Positions 34,998-45,549 of a DNA stretch of 64,000 nucleotides are shown one piece after another. Numbering within the stretch: position 1 is the stretch's first letter; every line of letters starts with the position of its first letter. The stretch spans positions 4,544,001-4,608,000 of the forward strand of contig NZ_LT838813.1 of assembly GCF_900176595.1 (NCBI RefSeq), written 5' to 3'. Made by a program: the position numbers and the translations under genes. This DNA is from Aquiflexum balticum DSM 16537. GTDB lineage: Bacteria > Bacteroidota > Bacteroidia > Cytophagales > Cyclobacteriaceae. The notes below the pieces were generated by a model. That model saw nothing but the letters and a program-made list of their open reading frames with translations, searched no databases and was not told the DNA's origin.

Positions 34998-37631
34998 ATG
35001 TCAATAGCTACCAAATATAGCCCTGAATCCGTTGAAGCAAAATGGTATCAATATTGGATGGAAAATAAATTTTTCTCTTCCCAAGTAGACCATAGCAAAG
35101 AACCTTATACCATTGTCATTCCTCCGCCAAATGTCACCGGAGTATTGCATATGGGACATATGCTCAACAATACCATTCAGGATGTATTGATCCGAAAAGC
35201 TCGGATGGAGGGAAAAAATGCCTGCTGGGTTCCCGGAACCGATCATGCTTCCATCGCAACAGAAGCCAAAGTGGTAGCTATGCTTAAGGAAAGAGGCATT
35301 GACAAAAAATCTTTGACGCGTGAAGAATTTTTGACATATGCCTGGGAATGGAAGGAAAAATACGGAGGTATCATTCTGGAACAACTCAAAAAACTAGGAG
35401 CTTCCTGTGACTGGGACCGGACAAAATTCACCATGGATCCCGATCTGAGTGATGCTGTATTATCTGTCTTCGTGGACCTTTATAACAAAGGAAAAATCTA
35501 CCGGGGAATCCGCATGGTCAATTGGGACCCACAAGGCAAAACTGCCCTTTCAGACGATGAAGTAATTACAAAAGAAATAGCTTCTAAGCTTTATTATATT
35601 CAATACAGAATCTTAGGAACTGATGATGATTTCCTGACTATTGCAACTACCCGGCCCGAAACCATTATGGCAGATGTCGCCATCTGTATACATCCCAATG
35701 ATCCCCGTTTTTCCCATTTGAAAGGAAAAAAAGCACTGATTCCATTGATCAACCGTGCCATTCCTATCATAGAGGATGAATATGTGGATATGGAATTCGG
35801 CACAGGTTGCCTGAAAGTCACCCCTGCACATGATGTGAATGATTATGAGTTGGGTATCAAGCATAAACTTGAAGTCATTGATATCCTCAATGATGATGGA
35901 ACTTTGAATGAAAAAGCCCAAATTCTTATCGGTGAAGACCGCTTCATAGCAAGGAAGAAGATCGGGAAAATGCTGGATGAAGTCGGCCAACTCGAAAAGA
36001 CGGAAGATTACAGATCCAATGTAGGCCATTCAGAAAGAACTGATGCAGTAGTAGAACCCAAGCTTTCTTTGCAGTGGTTCCTCAAAATGGAGGAAATCAC
36101 CAAGCCTGCTTTGAGTTCGGTCATGGAGGATATCATTCAGCTTCATCCGTCCAAATTCAAAAATATGTACCGTTCTTGGATGGAAAATGTACGGGATTGG
36201 TGTATTTCAAGACAACTATGGTGGGGCCATCAGATACCTGCTTTTTATCTTCCAAATGGAGAATTTGTTGTTGCAAAAACAAAAGAGGAAGCACTCCAAA
36301 TAGCAAATAACAAATTCAACAACGGCTACGTCCTCGAAGATCTCAAGCAAGACGAAGATGTGCTGGATACCTGGTTTTCATCTTGGTTATGGCCTATTTC
36401 AGTATTTGATACAAAGGTGTTTTCTACAGGAGTTAAAAATGAAGATCTCAAATACTATTATCCTACCAATGATCTGGTGACTGCACCCGAAATTCTTTTC
36501 TTCTGGGTCGCAAGGATGATCATTTCAGGATATGAATATATGGGCGAGAAGCCATTCAGCAATGTTTATCTGACCGGGATTGTAAGGGACAAGCTTGGAA
36601 GAAAGATGTCAAAGTCATTGGGCAATTCTCCGGATCCTTTGGAATTGATCAAAAACTTCGGTGCAGATGGTGTAAGAACCGGAATGCTCTTCTCCTCCCC
36701 TGCTGGCAATGATTTGCCATACGACGAGAAACTGGTGGAACAAGGAAGAAACTTTGCCAATAAAATCTGGAATGCCTTCCGATTGGTAAAGGGCTGGGAA
36801 ATTGACGAAACCCTATCCGGCGAAAGCAATAAAGCCTCCATCACTTGGTTCGAAAACCGTTTCAATGAAGCGTTGACTGAAATAGAGGACCATTTTAGTA
36901 AATTTCGTATTTCAGATGCACTGATGGCAACCTATAAATTGGTGTGGGATGATTTCTGTTCCTGGTATCTTGAAATGATCAAACCAGCCTATCAGCATCC
37001 CATAGATGCTGAGACCTTCGGCAAAACAATTGGTTTCTTTGAAGAAATACTAAAAATACTTCATCCATTTATGCCTTTCCTGACTGAGGAACTTTGGCAT
37101 CAAATCATGGAGCGAAATACAAATGAGGCCTTGATTGTAACAGATTGGCCAAAAGCCAATGAATTTGATAAATTTCAGATTGCAGAGGCCAATCAGGTCT
37201 TTGAATTGGTCTCTCAGATAAGAAATATCCGGGCTTCAAAAGGAATCTCTCCCAAAGAAGCTTTCTCTTTAACCATCAAAACCAATACGCCCCATCTCTA
37301 TAAACGGTTTGATGCTGTATTGAAAAAATTGGCAAATTTATCCGAAATATCCTTTGGAGGATCTTTGGAAAATGCTGTAAGCTTTGTGGTAAAATCCGAT
37401 GAATGTTTTATTCCAATGGAAGGTCAGGTAAATGTGGAAGAAGAAAAAGAAAGCATTCACAAAGAACTGGAATACACCAAAGGTTTTCTGAACAGTGTGG
37501 TCAAAAAACTAAGCAATGAACGCTTTGTTTCCGGTGCACCTGCTGAGGTAGTGGCCAATGAAAAGAAAAAACAAGCAGATGCTGAAGCTAAAATCAAGGT
37601 ATTGATGGATGCTCTGTCGAAGTTGAGTTAA
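34998..37631 (+). CDS. valS: Valyl-tRNA synthetase
   Basis: An 877-residue class I aminoacyl-tRNA synthetase. The HIGH-type motif is HMGHM at residues 51-55 in [13 protein letters not shown]; the KMSKS motif is RKMSKSLGN at about residue 535. The editing (CP1) domain contains [25 protein letters not shown]-like anticodon-binding helices and a C-terminal coiled coil ([20 protein letters not shown] onward), typical of ValRS, complete it. It charges tRNA-Val in the cytoplasm. The length matches the family and it has its own promoter and terminator. Confidence 0.97.
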   Translation: MSIATKYSPESVEAKWYQYWMENKFFSSQVDHSKEPYTIVIPPPNVTGVLHMGHMLNNTIQDVLIRKARMEGKNACWVPGTDHASIATEAKVVAMLKERGIDKKSLTREEFLTYAWEWKEKYGGIILEQLKKLGASCDWDRTKFTMDPDLSDAVLSVFVDLYNKGKIYRGIRMVNWDPQGKTALSDDEVITKEIASKLYYIQYRILGTDDDFLTIATTRPETIMADVAICIHPNDPRFSHLKGKKALIPLINRAIPIIEDEYVDMEFGTGCLKVTPAHDVNDYELGIKHKLEVIDILNDDGTLNEKAQILIGEDRFIARKKIGKMLDEVGQLEKTEDYRSNVGHSERTDAVVEPKLSLQWFLKMEEITKPALSSVMEDIIQLHPSKFKNMYRSWMENVRDWCISRQLWWGHQIPAFYLPNGEFVVAKTKEEALQIANNKFNNGYVLEDLKQDEDVLDTWFSSWLWPISVFDTKVFSTGVKNEDLKYYYPTNDLVTAPEILFFWVARMIISGYEYMGEKPFSNVYLTGIVRDKLGRKMSKSLGNSPDPLELIKNFGADGVRTGMLFSSPAGNDLPYDEKLVEQGRNFANKIWNAFRLVKGWEIDETLSGESNKASITWFENRFNEALTEIEDHFSKFRISDALMATYKLVWDDFCSWYLEMIKPAYQHPIDAETFGKTIGFFEEILKILHPFMPFLTEELWHQIMERNTNEALIVTDWPKANEFDKFQIAEANQVFELVSQIRNIRASKGISPKEAFSLTIKTNTPHLYKRFDAVLKKLANLSEISFGGSLENAVSFVVKSDECFIPMEGQVNVEEEKESIHKELEYTKGFLNSVVKKLSNERFVSGAPAEVVANEKKKQADAEAKIKVLMDALSKLS

Positions 37632-37730
37632 ATATGCTTTAAAACCATAAATTGTATCTTTGGATTTGAATCAGGTAATTATTGCTAAGAAGCTCAAAAT
37701 GCTGAATTTTGTCCAATGCTGGTTTAATTC

Positions 37731-37758
37731 AAAAGGGGCATATGCAAGTGCCCCTTTT
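37731..37758 (+). terminator. Intrinsic terminator between valS and the reductase gene
   Basis: A 10-bp stem (AAAAGGGGCA/TGCCCCTTTT) with an 8-base loop and extra Ts. The AAAA arm makes it usable from both convergent genes. Confidence 0.85.
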
Positions 37759-37821
37759 TTTGATATATACTCAAATCAGTACTGATTCAACAAGATTTAT
37801 TCAAATTTTGGATTATGCCTG

Positions 37822-38487
37822 TTATTCCTCAAAAGTAATCGCATCAGGTTCAGCTCCCAATTGCTCTAACAACTTACTAATTCCTTTTACCATAGGATCC
37901 GGTCCACAGACATAGAATTTCTGGGAAAAATCGGTGATATTTTCCTTAAGGAATTCCATGTCTATTCTTCCATATTCATGGCCATCAAGTTTTTCCTGAT
38001 CAAGTATCGAAATAAAATCAGTTCCAAGGAGATCTTGAAAATAGGATTCCAAAATGACATCCTTACCGGTTTTGTTGGCAAAGAACAGACGGTTTCCTTT
38101 AATTTCATTGATTGATTGCAAATACCTGAAAATCCCAATAAATGGAGTAACACCAGCGCCACCTGCAATAAAAACACCTTTTCCCTTATATTGGATTGCA
38201 CCCCAGGGATCATCGATGATTAATTCGTCAGCTACCTTTAAAGAATCTATCTTATTGGTGACTCCATCATGGTCCCTATATGATTTGATTACAAACTCCA
38301 AGTAATCAGAATCAGGAAGTGAGGTAAAAGTAAAAGGTCTTTTTTCTTCTTGCCAGCCCTTTTCATTGATAGCTACCTCAGTAGCCTGACCGGGTACAAA
38401 AGAATAATCTTTTGGTTTCTCAGTTTTAATTTGTTTGACATCATGCGTTAAAGAAAGAATATCTAATATTTTTACTGTAAAGGCCAT
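37822..38487 (-). CDS. Flavodoxin/ferredoxin-NAD(P)H reductase-like flavoprotein
   Basis: A 221-residue two-domain FNR-superfamily protein. The FAD site contains KRPFTFTSLP (the RxYS/T-type motif); the nucleotide domain has GVFIAGGAGVTPFIGIFRYL and a C-terminal FYVCGPDPMVKGI. It has no [2Fe-2S] domain, so it passes electrons between NAD(P)H and a separate carrier. The partner is not identifiable from context. It is convergent with valS. Confidence 0.88.
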   Translation of the reverse strand: MAFTVKILDILSLTHDVKQIKTEKPKDYSFVPGQATEVAINEKGWQEEKRPFTFTSLPDSDYLEFVIKSYRDHDGVTNKIDSLKVADELIIDDPWGAIQYKGKGVFIAGGAGVTPFIGIFRYLQSINEIKGNRLFFANKTGKDVILESYFQDLLGTDFISILDQEKLDGHEYGRIDMEFLKENITDFSQKFYVCGPDPMVKGISKLLEQLGAEPDAITFEE

Positions 38488-38847
38488 TTGTTTTTTTGTT
38501 TGATACTACTATATAAAACGGCTCAGACAATTTTTGTTCATTCTAAAACAATTTAGAACTGCCTTAACAAGGAAACCATTTCTTTATTCTTCTTAAAATA
38601 AGACGGTTTTGATTTCTGGAAATGGAGGATTTTTCCCTTTCATAAAATTTCGGATTCCTTGATAAAACAGTGTATCCGCCGTTACTAGGCATGGTTTGTA
38701 GTTTTAAACCAATAACCAAAATCAACAAACCCTAATTCCTAAACTCCATATAGACCAAAGAATCTATTTTCCTAAAATAAAATCCCATAACAAAAATGAA
38801 ATTCAAATTTTCTGTAATTTGTCAAATAAACCGCAATTGAAATTTTT
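38488..38847. other. 360-base divergent intergenic region
   Basis: This AT-rich region between the FNR-like gene and the KefF-like gene should hold two outward promoters. I see no convincing TAnnTTTG box, repeat, hairpin or gene. Short minus-strand frames around 38583-38700 look like chance. Confidence 0.5.
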
Positions 38848-39435
38848 ATGAAAAAGGTCCTGGTAATATTGGCCCATCCAAAATATGAGCACTCAATAGT
38901 CAATCAGGCTTTGGCAGATGCTGCTTCCAAATTGGAAAATGTTGAAATCAGGGATCTTTATGAATTGTACCCGGATTTCAATATTGATGTGCAGACCGAG
39001 CAGGAAATCCTATTTACTGCCGATATTATTATTTGGCAACACCCCATTTACTGGTATTCCGCCCCGCCTCTTTTCAAACAATGGCTTGACTTGGTTTTGG
39101 ATTTTGGTTGGGCTTATGGTCCGGGCGGTATTTACCTCAAAAACAAGCTTGTTTTCAATTGTGTCAGTTCGGGTGGTACAGAGTCAGCTTATACCAAAGA
39201 TGGAAAGCATGGCCATACCTTGAGGGAGTTTTTATTGCCTTTTGAGCAGACTGCCAAATTATGCCACATGTTTTATTTACCTCCCTTTCATATTGGAGGA
39301 ACCCACAAAATAACTTCCTCTGAACTTCAAAAAGGTGCTGAGAAATTCAGTAGTATTTTGAAGTATCTCAGAGACACTAAAGAAGTACCTGATCATCTTT
39401 TTCAATTGGATGAATTGAACCATTTCAAACCTTAA
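38848..39435 (+). CDS. KefF/KefG-like NAD(P)H oxidoreductase (flavodoxin fold)
   Basis: A 195-residue flavodoxin-like quinone reductase of the KefF/MdaB/NQO family. Signature segments are VLVILAHPKYEHS at the FMN phosphate loop, IIWQHPIYWYSAPPLFKQWL and VSSGGTESAYTKDG. The gene ends 3 bases before a KefC-type antiporter. In E. coli such ancillary proteins bind KefC/KefB and are needed for full potassium efflux. The pairing supports that role here, in protection against electrophiles. Confidence 0.9.
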   Translation: MKKVLVILAHPKYEHSIVNQALADAASKLENVEIRDLYELYPDFNIDVQTEQEILFTADIIIWQHPIYWYSAPPLFKQWLDLVLDFGWAYGPGGIYLKNKLVFNCVSSGGTESAYTKDGKHGHTLREFLLPFEQTAKLCHMFYLPPFHIGGTHKITSSELQKGAEKFSSILKYLRDTKEVPDHLFQLDELNHFKP

Positions 39436-39438
39436 ACC

Positions 39439-41298
39439 ATGGAAAATTCTTTTCTGTTTCAAGCCATTATCTATTTGGCAGCTGCCATCATCTGTGTCCC
39501 CATTGCCAAAAAATTAGGAATGGGATCGGTCTTGGGCTATCTACTTGCAGGTATTATAATCGGTCCATATGTATTGGAGTTTATAGGTGAAGAGGGTGAA
39601 GATATCATGCACTTTGCGGAATTTGGGGTGGTGATGATGCTGTTCCTGATCGGGCTGGAATTAGAGCCAGCTAAATTATGGCAAATGAGGGCTATGATTA
39701 CCAGAATAGGGTTATCCCAGGTTTTAATTACTACCCTTGCATTTTTTGGGATTATGATCATTTCCGGATTCTCCTGGCAAATTTCTCTGGCAGTTTCTAT
39801 GTCTCTCTCGCTTTCTTCCACCGCCATTGTACTGCAGTCCCTCAAAGAAAAAAACCAATTGGAATCCAATGCGGGGAAAAACTCATTTGCGGTATTGCTG
39901 ATGCAGGATATTGCAGTCATCCCGATGTTGGCCATCATTCCACTTTTGGCTGTTGCTGGAGATGCGCTTTCCACAGATCACCATGGTAGCCCTATAGAAC
40001 AGTTCCCCGGATGGACACAAACACTTTTTGTGGTTGGCGCTGTGGGTCTTGTAGTCCTATTGGGTAGGTTTGCCTTTGTTCCTGTTTTAAGGATGATAGC
40101 CCGAACCAGACTTAGGGAGCTTTTTGTTGCCTCAGCGCTGTTGATTGTAGTGGGCATTGCCTTTTTGATGGAGATTGTTGGGCTTAGTCCTGCGTTGGGG
40201 ACTTTCCTCGCAGGAGTGATTTTAGCAAATTCGGAGTTTAAACATGAACTTGAAAGTGATCTTGATCCATTCAAAGGTTTGCTTTTGGGCTTATTTTTTA
40301 TCGCTGTAGGGGCATCCATCAATTTTGGGCTAATAGGAGAAAATGCCATAATGATAATTTCCATAACTCTGGGTATCCTTTTACTGAAAACTTTGGTTCT
40401 GCTTGGAATTGGAAAATATGCCAAATTGGGTTTGGACCAAAATTTGATATTTGCCATTGGCCTAAGTCAAGTCGGGGAATTTTCATTTGTAACCTATTCA
40501 TTTGCAAACCAGCTACAAATATTGGATAAACCCACCAATGATATCCTGATGGCCATTACCGCAATTAGTATGACCATCACCCCATTGCTGATTTTATTAA
40601 ATGAAAAACTTATCCTTCCCAGGGTAGGCACTTTGGAAAAAGAGGTAAAAGAAGCTGATGTGGTAGAAGAAAAACACAATGTCATTATCGTAGGATTTTC
40701 CCATTTTGGGAGTACCATTGGGAGATTTTTAAGAGCCAACGGAATCAAAGCCACTATTTTGGACAATGATTCTGACCGGGTGGATTTATTGAGAAAAATG
40801 GGATTTAAAGTCTATTATGGAGACGCAACGAGGGCTGACTTATTGGAATCCGCAGGGGCCAATGAAGCCAAAATCCTTATTTCTGCGATTGATGACCCTG
40901 AAACCAATTACCTTTTGGTAGAGACAGTTAAAAAACATTTTCCCAAACTGGAACTTATGGTGAGGGCCAAAAACCGTAGCGACGCCTACGAATTAATGGA
41001 AATGGATGTTCCCAATATTTACAGGGAACACCTCGACAGCTCGATAAGGTTGGGCAAAGATGTCTTGGTCAAGTTGGGATTCAGATCCCATACAGTTCAT
41101 CGCTTAGGACAGAATTTCCTCAAATATGACGAGGAAGCATTAAAAGAATTAGTAAAAGTAAAGCATGATCAAAAAGAATACATCTCTTCGGTCAGGAGGA
41201 CAATTGAAATGCAGGAACAACTTCTATCCTCGGAAAGACTCCGAAAATTCGCACTCAATGACCATGCTTGGGATTCAGAAGTGATGAAAGGAAAGTGA
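39439..41298 (+). CDS. KefC/KefB-like monovalent cation:proton antiporter with RCK domain
   Basis: A 619-residue CPA2-family transporter. Residues ~1-390 contain about 12 membrane segments, including FGVVMMLFLIGLELEPAKLW and SLSLSSTAIVLQSLKEK. A cytoplasmic TrkA-N/RCK domain begins near 410 with the nucleotide-binding fingerprint VIIVGFSHFGSTIGRFLRAN, followed by YYGDATRADLLESAGA. This is the architecture of glutathione-gated K+ efflux systems. The upstream KefF-like partner supports the assignment; whether the ligand is glutathione is uncertain, because many Bacteroidota use other thiols. Confidence 0.93.
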   Translation: MENSFLFQAIIYLAAAIICVPIAKKLGMGSVLGYLLAGIIIGPYVLEFIGEEGEDIMHFAEFGVVMMLFLIGLELEPAKLWQMRAMITRIGLSQVLITTLAFFGIMIISGFSWQISLAVSMSLSLSSTAIVLQSLKEKNQLESNAGKNSFAVLLMQDIAVIPMLAIIPLLAVAGDALSTDHHGSPIEQFPGWTQTLFVVGAVGLVVLLGRFAFVPVLRMIARTRLRELFVASALLIVVGIAFLMEIVGLSPALGTFLAGVILANSEFKHELESDLDPFKGLLLGLFFIAVGASINFGLIGENAIMIISITLGILLLKTLVLLGIGKYAKLGLDQNLIFAIGLSQVGEFSFVTYSFANQLQILDKPTNDILMAITAISMTITPLLILLNEKLILPRVGTLEKEVKEADVVEEKHNVIIVGFSHFGSTIGRFLRANGIKATILDNDSDRVDLLRKMGFKVYYGDATRADLLESAGANEAKILISAIDDPETNYLLVETVKKHFPKLELMVRAKNRSDAYELMEMDVPNIYREHLDSSIRLGKDVLVKLGFRSHTVHRLGQNFLKYDEEALKELVKVKHDQKEYISSVRRTIEMQEQLLSSERLRKFALNDHAWDSEVMKGK

Positions 41299-41327
41299 TT
41301 TTCTAGAAAAGAAGTCGATACTTGTAG

Positions 41328-42485
41328 ATGAAAAAAATCCTGCCCTTGATTGTTCTCTCTCAATTTTTGAGTACATCGCTTTGGTTTGCAGGAAATGCGG
41401 TATTACCCGATCTCGCAAAAGAAATAAAACTGGCGCCTGAATACCTTGGCCACTTGACGAGCGCTGTGCAATTTGGATTTATCGCTGGTACTTTGGTTTT
41501 TTCCATACTTACTGTCGCAGACAAGTTTTCTCCATCCTGGGTGTTTTTTTGGAGTTCTGTGGTAGCATCTGCATTTAACTTTGCTATCCGGATCGAAGAT
41601 ATCAGTGCCCTTGAAATCCTGTTTTTCAGGTTTGGAACAGGCTTTTTTCTTGCGGGGATTTATCCTGTTGGGATGAAAATCGCCTCCGATTATTTCCAAA
41701 AAGGTCTTGGCAAATCTTTGGGGTTTTTGATTGGAGCTTTGGTTTTGGGTACCGCTTTTCCCCACTTGGTAAGAAGTTTTCTGGATCCGCTTCCCTGGAG
41801 ATATGTAATCGATGCGACATCAGTTTTGGCTTTGATCGGTGGGTTTACGATCGTGGCTTTAGTACCAAACGGGCCCTATAGAAAGAAAAGCCATGGGTTT
41901 GATTTTACTTCTTTTTTTAAGGTTTTCCAGACAAATTCCATCCGGTCTGCTGCTTACGGCTATTTTGGCCATATGTGGGAACTCTATGCATTTTGGGCTT
42001 TTTTACCCTTTATACTTCAGTATTATAATAAACTCCATAATTTGGAATTGGATTATGCATTTTGGTCCTTTACCATAATCGCTGTAGGTGCAGTTTCCTG
42101 CAGCGCTGCAGGAATATTGTCAGGCAAATTCACTCCAAAAGCAATAGCTTCCTTTGCACTTGCCCTATCCGGGATCTGTTGCTTTATCTCTCCGTTGCTT
42201 ATTTTTCAAGATTCTCAGGGAGTGATGCTTGTATTTTTGATGGTTTGGGGATTGGCGGTCACGGCGGATTCACCTATGTTTTCGACCATGGTCGCCCAAA
42301 ATGCTCCTGAGGCAACAAGGGGAACCTCATTGACAATCGTCAATAGTGTTGGCTTTGGAATTACGATCATCAGTATTCAGCTAATCAACCTTCTATCTTC
42401 TCAAATTGATCCTATCTATTTGTTTCCGGTTTTGGGACTTGGTCCGTTATTGGGATTGGCGGGGATGTGGAGGGAAAGAAATTAA
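41328..42485 (+). CDS. MFS transporter
   Basis: A 385-residue major facilitator with about 12 hydrophobic segments. The first reads PLIVLSQFLSTSLWFAGNAV, an arrangement found in the CynX/NimT and YcaD-like carriers. A conserved FRFGTGFFLAGIYPVGMKIA follows in the first half, and WGLAVTADSPMFSTMVAQN in the second. The substrate is unknown. It follows the KefC-like gene after 29 bases on the same strand and may be cotranscribed. Confidence 0.88.
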   Translation: MKKILPLIVLSQFLSTSLWFAGNAVLPDLAKEIKLAPEYLGHLTSAVQFGFIAGTLVFSILTVADKFSPSWVFFWSSVVASAFNFAIRIEDISALEILFFRFGTGFFLAGIYPVGMKIASDYFQKGLGKSLGFLIGALVLGTAFPHLVRSFLDPLPWRYVIDATSVLALIGGFTIVALVPNGPYRKKSHGFDFTSFFKVFQTNSIRSAAYGYFGHMWELYAFWAFLPFILQYYNKLHNLELDYAFWSFTIIAVGAVSCSAAGILSGKFTPKAIASFALALSGICCFISPLLIFQDSQGVMLVFLMVWGLAVTADSPMFSTMVAQNAPEATRGTSLTIVNSVGFGITIISIQLINLLSSQIDPIYLFPVLGLGPLLGLAGMWRERN

Positions 42486-42670
42486 TCAATTGTTAAAATT
42501 GATAAACAAAATAAAATTTGGAAAACCCATCTGTTTTTTGATATAATAATAACTTTTTTTATAAAAATTTTATCACATAAAATCTATTTTTAATAAAAGT
42601 TAATATATTTAACACTTATAGTTATATTATTTAAAAAAGTTAGTCATTTAAAAATCACAAAATTCTATTT

Positions 42671-43456
42671 ATGAAAAACAGTTTTAATCCAGTTCTCAAG
42701 GGCTTTTTTCTGATTATAAGCATTTTCTCAGCCCTTTTCCTGACAGCATGTTCTGATGACAATAACACTCCCCAACTTCCGACTAAAGGCACTTTGTTGG
42801 GAAATATTCAGACTTTTGATGACAAATTGATTTCCACCAATGACGCAGGAGGCGTCACTATAACAGCTTCCAACCTTACAGGTCAGACATTCACAGCAAC
42901 GGCTGACAATACAGGAAGATATACTTTCAATGAACTCCCCTATGACAGTTATCAGTTTGAAATCAGCAAATCCGGTTATGGAACTTTGAGAGTTTTTGGG
43001 ATTTCTCATGTATATGTTAAAGATGTAATTTCCACAGTAGTCCAAAATATTCCATTTGGAAAAATTTCAACTACAACAGTGACAGGACTGGCTTTCAATG
43101 AGTTTTTACTGAACGGTGAAGTAGGCGTAAGTTTTGATTATAATTTATCACCGGTACCCACTTCGTCCAATAAAGCTTTTGTACGCTACTTTTTGGGTCC
43201 GTTTGCAGATGTTTCCAACACCAAATTTACAGCTAGAAGTGAGGTTTTTAGTTTTTCAAGCTTAAGTGCCAATACAGGATTTACCAAAGATAAATTGCTG
43301 GAAATGGGCTTTAGTGCCGGACAAACAGTATATGTCAGGATGTATGGGGATTCCTTCATTTCCAACAATTGGGAGGACCCGACCTCCGGCATTGAAGTAT
43401 TTCCAAATATCAACCCCACTACTGTAGCAGCAGTTTCATTTGTAGTCCCAAATTGA
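42671..43456 (+). CDS. Lipoprotein with carboxypeptidase-regulatory-like (Ig-like) domain
   Basis: A 261-residue surface or periplasmic lipoprotein. The signal ends SALFLTACSDDNN (Cys27). Residues ~40-110 form a CarboxypepD_reg-like beta-sandwich (GTLLGNIQTFDD, ITASNLTGQTFTATADNTGR, YTFNELPYDSYQFEISKSGY). The rest is an unassigned beta-rich region. No enzyme motif is seen. An AT-rich 185-base leader precedes it, and a possible second, frameshifted lipoprotein fragment follows. Confidence 0.8.
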   Translation: MKNSFNPVLKGFFLIISIFSALFLTACSDDNNTPQLPTKGTLLGNIQTFDDKLISTNDAGGVTITASNLTGQTFTATADNTGRYTFNELPYDSYQFEISKSGYGTLRVFGISHVYVKDVISTVVQNIPFGKISTTTVTGLAFNEFLLNGEVGVSFDYNLSPVPTSSNKAFVRYFLGPFADVSNTKFTARSEVFSFSSLSANTGFTKDKLLEMGFSAGQTVYVRMYGDSFISNNWEDPTSGIEVFPNINPTTVAAVSFVVPN

Positions 43457-43472
43457 TTTCAAGCTAAGGACT

Positions 43473-43579
43473 ATGAATTTCAATATTTCAACCTTGTTTG
43501 CTGCTTATTTATTTTGTTGGGTTGTGGCAATAAACAAGAAGCTGAAATATGGCTGATTGATCATAAATCAGATAATTAG
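43473..43579 (+). pseudogene. Possible frameshifted small lipoprotein remnant
   Basis: An ATG at 43473 opens a frame beginning MNFNISTLFAAYLFC. Moving one frame at about 43505 gives LFILLGCGNKQEAEIWLIDH, a convincing lipoprotein signal ending at TAG 43577-43579. Neither frame alone makes a protein. It may be a decayed lipoprotein gene cut short, or chance. Confidence 0.25.
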
Positions 43580-43666
43580 GGGATTTTGAGTTGAGTTTAA
43601 ATAATCCGATATGCATTTTTTTGGAGTAATAATTAATCCTTTTTACTCAGAATTGCCTGTAAAAAA

Positions 43667-43702
43667 AAGACCTTTGAGGTTTTTTCAAACCTCAAAGGTC
43701 TT
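43667..43702. terminator. Bidirectional terminator between the lipoprotein gene and pgi
   Basis: A perfect 16-bp stem (AAGACCTTTGAGGTTT and its complement) with a TTTC loop. Runs of A before it and T after it serve both convergent transcripts; the eight As on the left make it strongest for pgi. Confidence 0.92.
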
Positions 43703-43710
43703 ACATTTTT

Positions 43711-43746
43711 ACTTCTTACTTCCTACTTCAAACTTCTTACTTTATA
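43711..43746. repeat. ACTTCTTACTTCCTACTTC low-complexity repeat
   Basis: An imperfect tandem of ACTTCTT/ACTTCCT units fills the space between the terminator and the pgi stop. It is of the same kind as the other short word repeats in this window. Confidence 0.5.
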
Positions 43747-45393
43747 CTACCCTCTCATTTCTTTGTAAGCATTGATCAAACCGTTGGTGGATGCATCATG
43801 GCTGCTTACTTTATTCGCATTTACCAGTTCGGGAAGGATGGCATTGGCCAACACTTTTCCCAATTCCACACCCCACTGATCGAAGCTGTAAATGTTCCAA
43901 ATTACTCCCTGCACAAAAATCTTGTGTTCATACATTGCGATCAACTGCCCCAATGTATAGGGTGTAATTTGTTTCACCAAAATAGAATTGGTTGGCCTGT
44001 TTCCCTCAAAAACCCGATGAGGGGCAATTTTGGTAATTTCTGCTTCTGATCTACCTGCCTTGTTCATTTCAGCAGTGACCTGTTCCAAAGTCTTACCGTT
44101 CATCAAAGCTTCCGTCTGGGCAAAGAAATTGGAAAGCAACTTGACATGGTGGTCGGAAATCGGATTATGGGAAATCGCCGGAGCTATAAAATCACAGGGA
44201 ATCAAATGAGTACCCTGATGGATAAGCTGGTAAAATGCATGTTGACCGTTGGTTCCCGGTTCTCCCCAGATAATTGGGCCTGTAGTATAATCCACTTTAT
44301 CTCCAGATCTGGAAACATATTTTCCATTGGATTCCATGTTCCCCTGCTGAAAGTAAGCTGCGAATCTGTGCAGGTATTGGTCATAAGGTAAAATCGCCTC
44401 AGAAGTTGCTCCCAAAAAGTTGGTATTCCAAATACCTACCAAAGCCAGGATTACTGGAATATTGTTTTCAAATGGGGCATTTCTGAAATGAATGTCCATA
44501 CTATATGCTCCTTCCAGGAGTTTTTCGAAATTGTCAAATCCAATCGCACAAGCTATAGGTAATCCGATAGCTGACCAAAGTGAGTACCTGCCCCCAACCC
44601 AATCCCAAAAAGCGAACATATTATCCGGATCAATACCAAAATCCGTAACGCCTTTTTCATTGGTGGAAAGGGCTACGAAATGTTTGGCAACTGCTTTATC
44701 ATCCTGGGCATATTCCAAAAACCAATCTCTTGCCGTATGGGCATTTGTCATGGTTTCCTGTGTGGTAAAAGTTTTGGAAGCAATGAAAAACAAGGTGGTT
44801 TCCGGGTTGACTTTTTTGAGGGTTTCAGCTATATGTGTGCCGTCTACATTGGAAACAAAATAGACTTCCAAATTCGGGTTTTGGTAAGGTTTCAAAGCCT
44901 CTGTAACCATAACCGGACCCAAATCAGAACCTCCAATTCCAATATTCACCAAAGAAGTAATGGGCTTTCCGGTATATCCTGACCAAGTTCCATTGGAAAT
45001 CTTGTCAGCAAAAGTTTTCATCTGACGCAAGACCGCATTGATATCCGGCATGACGTCTTTCCCTTCAAAATTCATAGGTTTATTGGACCTATTTCTTAAA
45101 GCCGTGTGCAGCACAGCCCTACCTTCTGTACCATTGATCTTTTCTCCGTCAAACATGGCTTCAATTGCAGCCCTTAATCCGGTTTCTTCAGCCAATTCGA
45201 TCAAGGCAGACTTGATTTCATAGTCAAGTCTATTTTTGGAATAATCTACCAAAACATCTTCCAGTCGGATGGTAAAGGCATCAAATCTTTTAGGTTCATT
45301 AAAAAGATTTTTGATTTGGGTCTGTTGATGTAATACGGAGAGTGATTGGAGTTTTCCCCAGGCTGTTGTGGTCGTTGGATTGATGCTTTTCAT
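43747..45393 (-). CDS. pgi: Glucose-6-phosphate isomerase
   Basis: A 548-residue SIS-fold isomerase interconverting glucose-6-phosphate and fructose-6-phosphate. Family signatures are [54 protein letters not shown] and the C-terminal pattern [16 protein letters not shown]-like [18 protein letters not shown]. The length and motifs match the ~550-residue bacterial form. It is a single gene with its own promoter box at 45424 and terminator. Confidence 0.96.
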   Translation of the reverse strand: MKSINPTTTTAWGKLQSLSVLHQQTQIKNLFNEPKRFDAFTIRLEDVLVDYSKNRLDYEIKSALIELAEETGLRAAIEAMFDGEKINGTEGRAVLHTALRNRSNKPMNFEGKDVMPDINAVLRQMKTFADKISNGTWSGYTGKPITSLVNIGIGGSDLGPVMVTEALKPYQNPNLEVYFVSNVDGTHIAETLKKVNPETTLFFIASKTFTTQETMTNAHTARDWFLEYAQDDKAVAKHFVALSTNEKGVTDFGIDPDNMFAFWDWVGGRYSLWSAIGLPIACAIGFDNFEKLLEGAYSMDIHFRNAPFENNIPVILALVGIWNTNFLGATSEAILPYDQYLHRFAAYFQQGNMESNGKYVSRSGDKVDYTTGPIIWGEPGTNGQHAFYQLIHQGTHLIPCDFIAPAISHNPISDHHVKLLSNFFAQTEALMNGKTLEQVTAEMNKAGRSEAEITKIAPHRVFEGNRPTNSILVKQITPYTLGQLIAMYEHKIFVQGVIWNIYSFDQWGVELGKVLANAILPELVNANKVSSHDASTNGLINAYKEMRG

Positions 45394-45423
45394 AGATTGA
45401 TAGGTTTAATATAATTGGCCCTG

Positions 45424-45431
45424 CAAAAATA
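45424..45431 (-). promoter_or_regulatory. Promoter -7 box of pgi
   Basis: TATTTTTG on the minus strand matches TAnnTTTG, 31 bases before the pgi ATG. Confidence 0.5.
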
Positions 45432-45549
45432 AGATTATTAATGAGGGTTTAAAATCATAAAACTAAGAATCCAAAATATGGGCATCCTTTTTGTAACCTT
45501 TTACATATGCCAACCGATTAACTATAAAGTTAAACCATTTGATAGCTGT

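Noticed and set aside
38583-38700. Minus-strand frames of about 36-42 codons in the gap before the KefF-like gene
   Set aside because: No start context, no recognisable family, and length expected by chance in AT-rich DNA.
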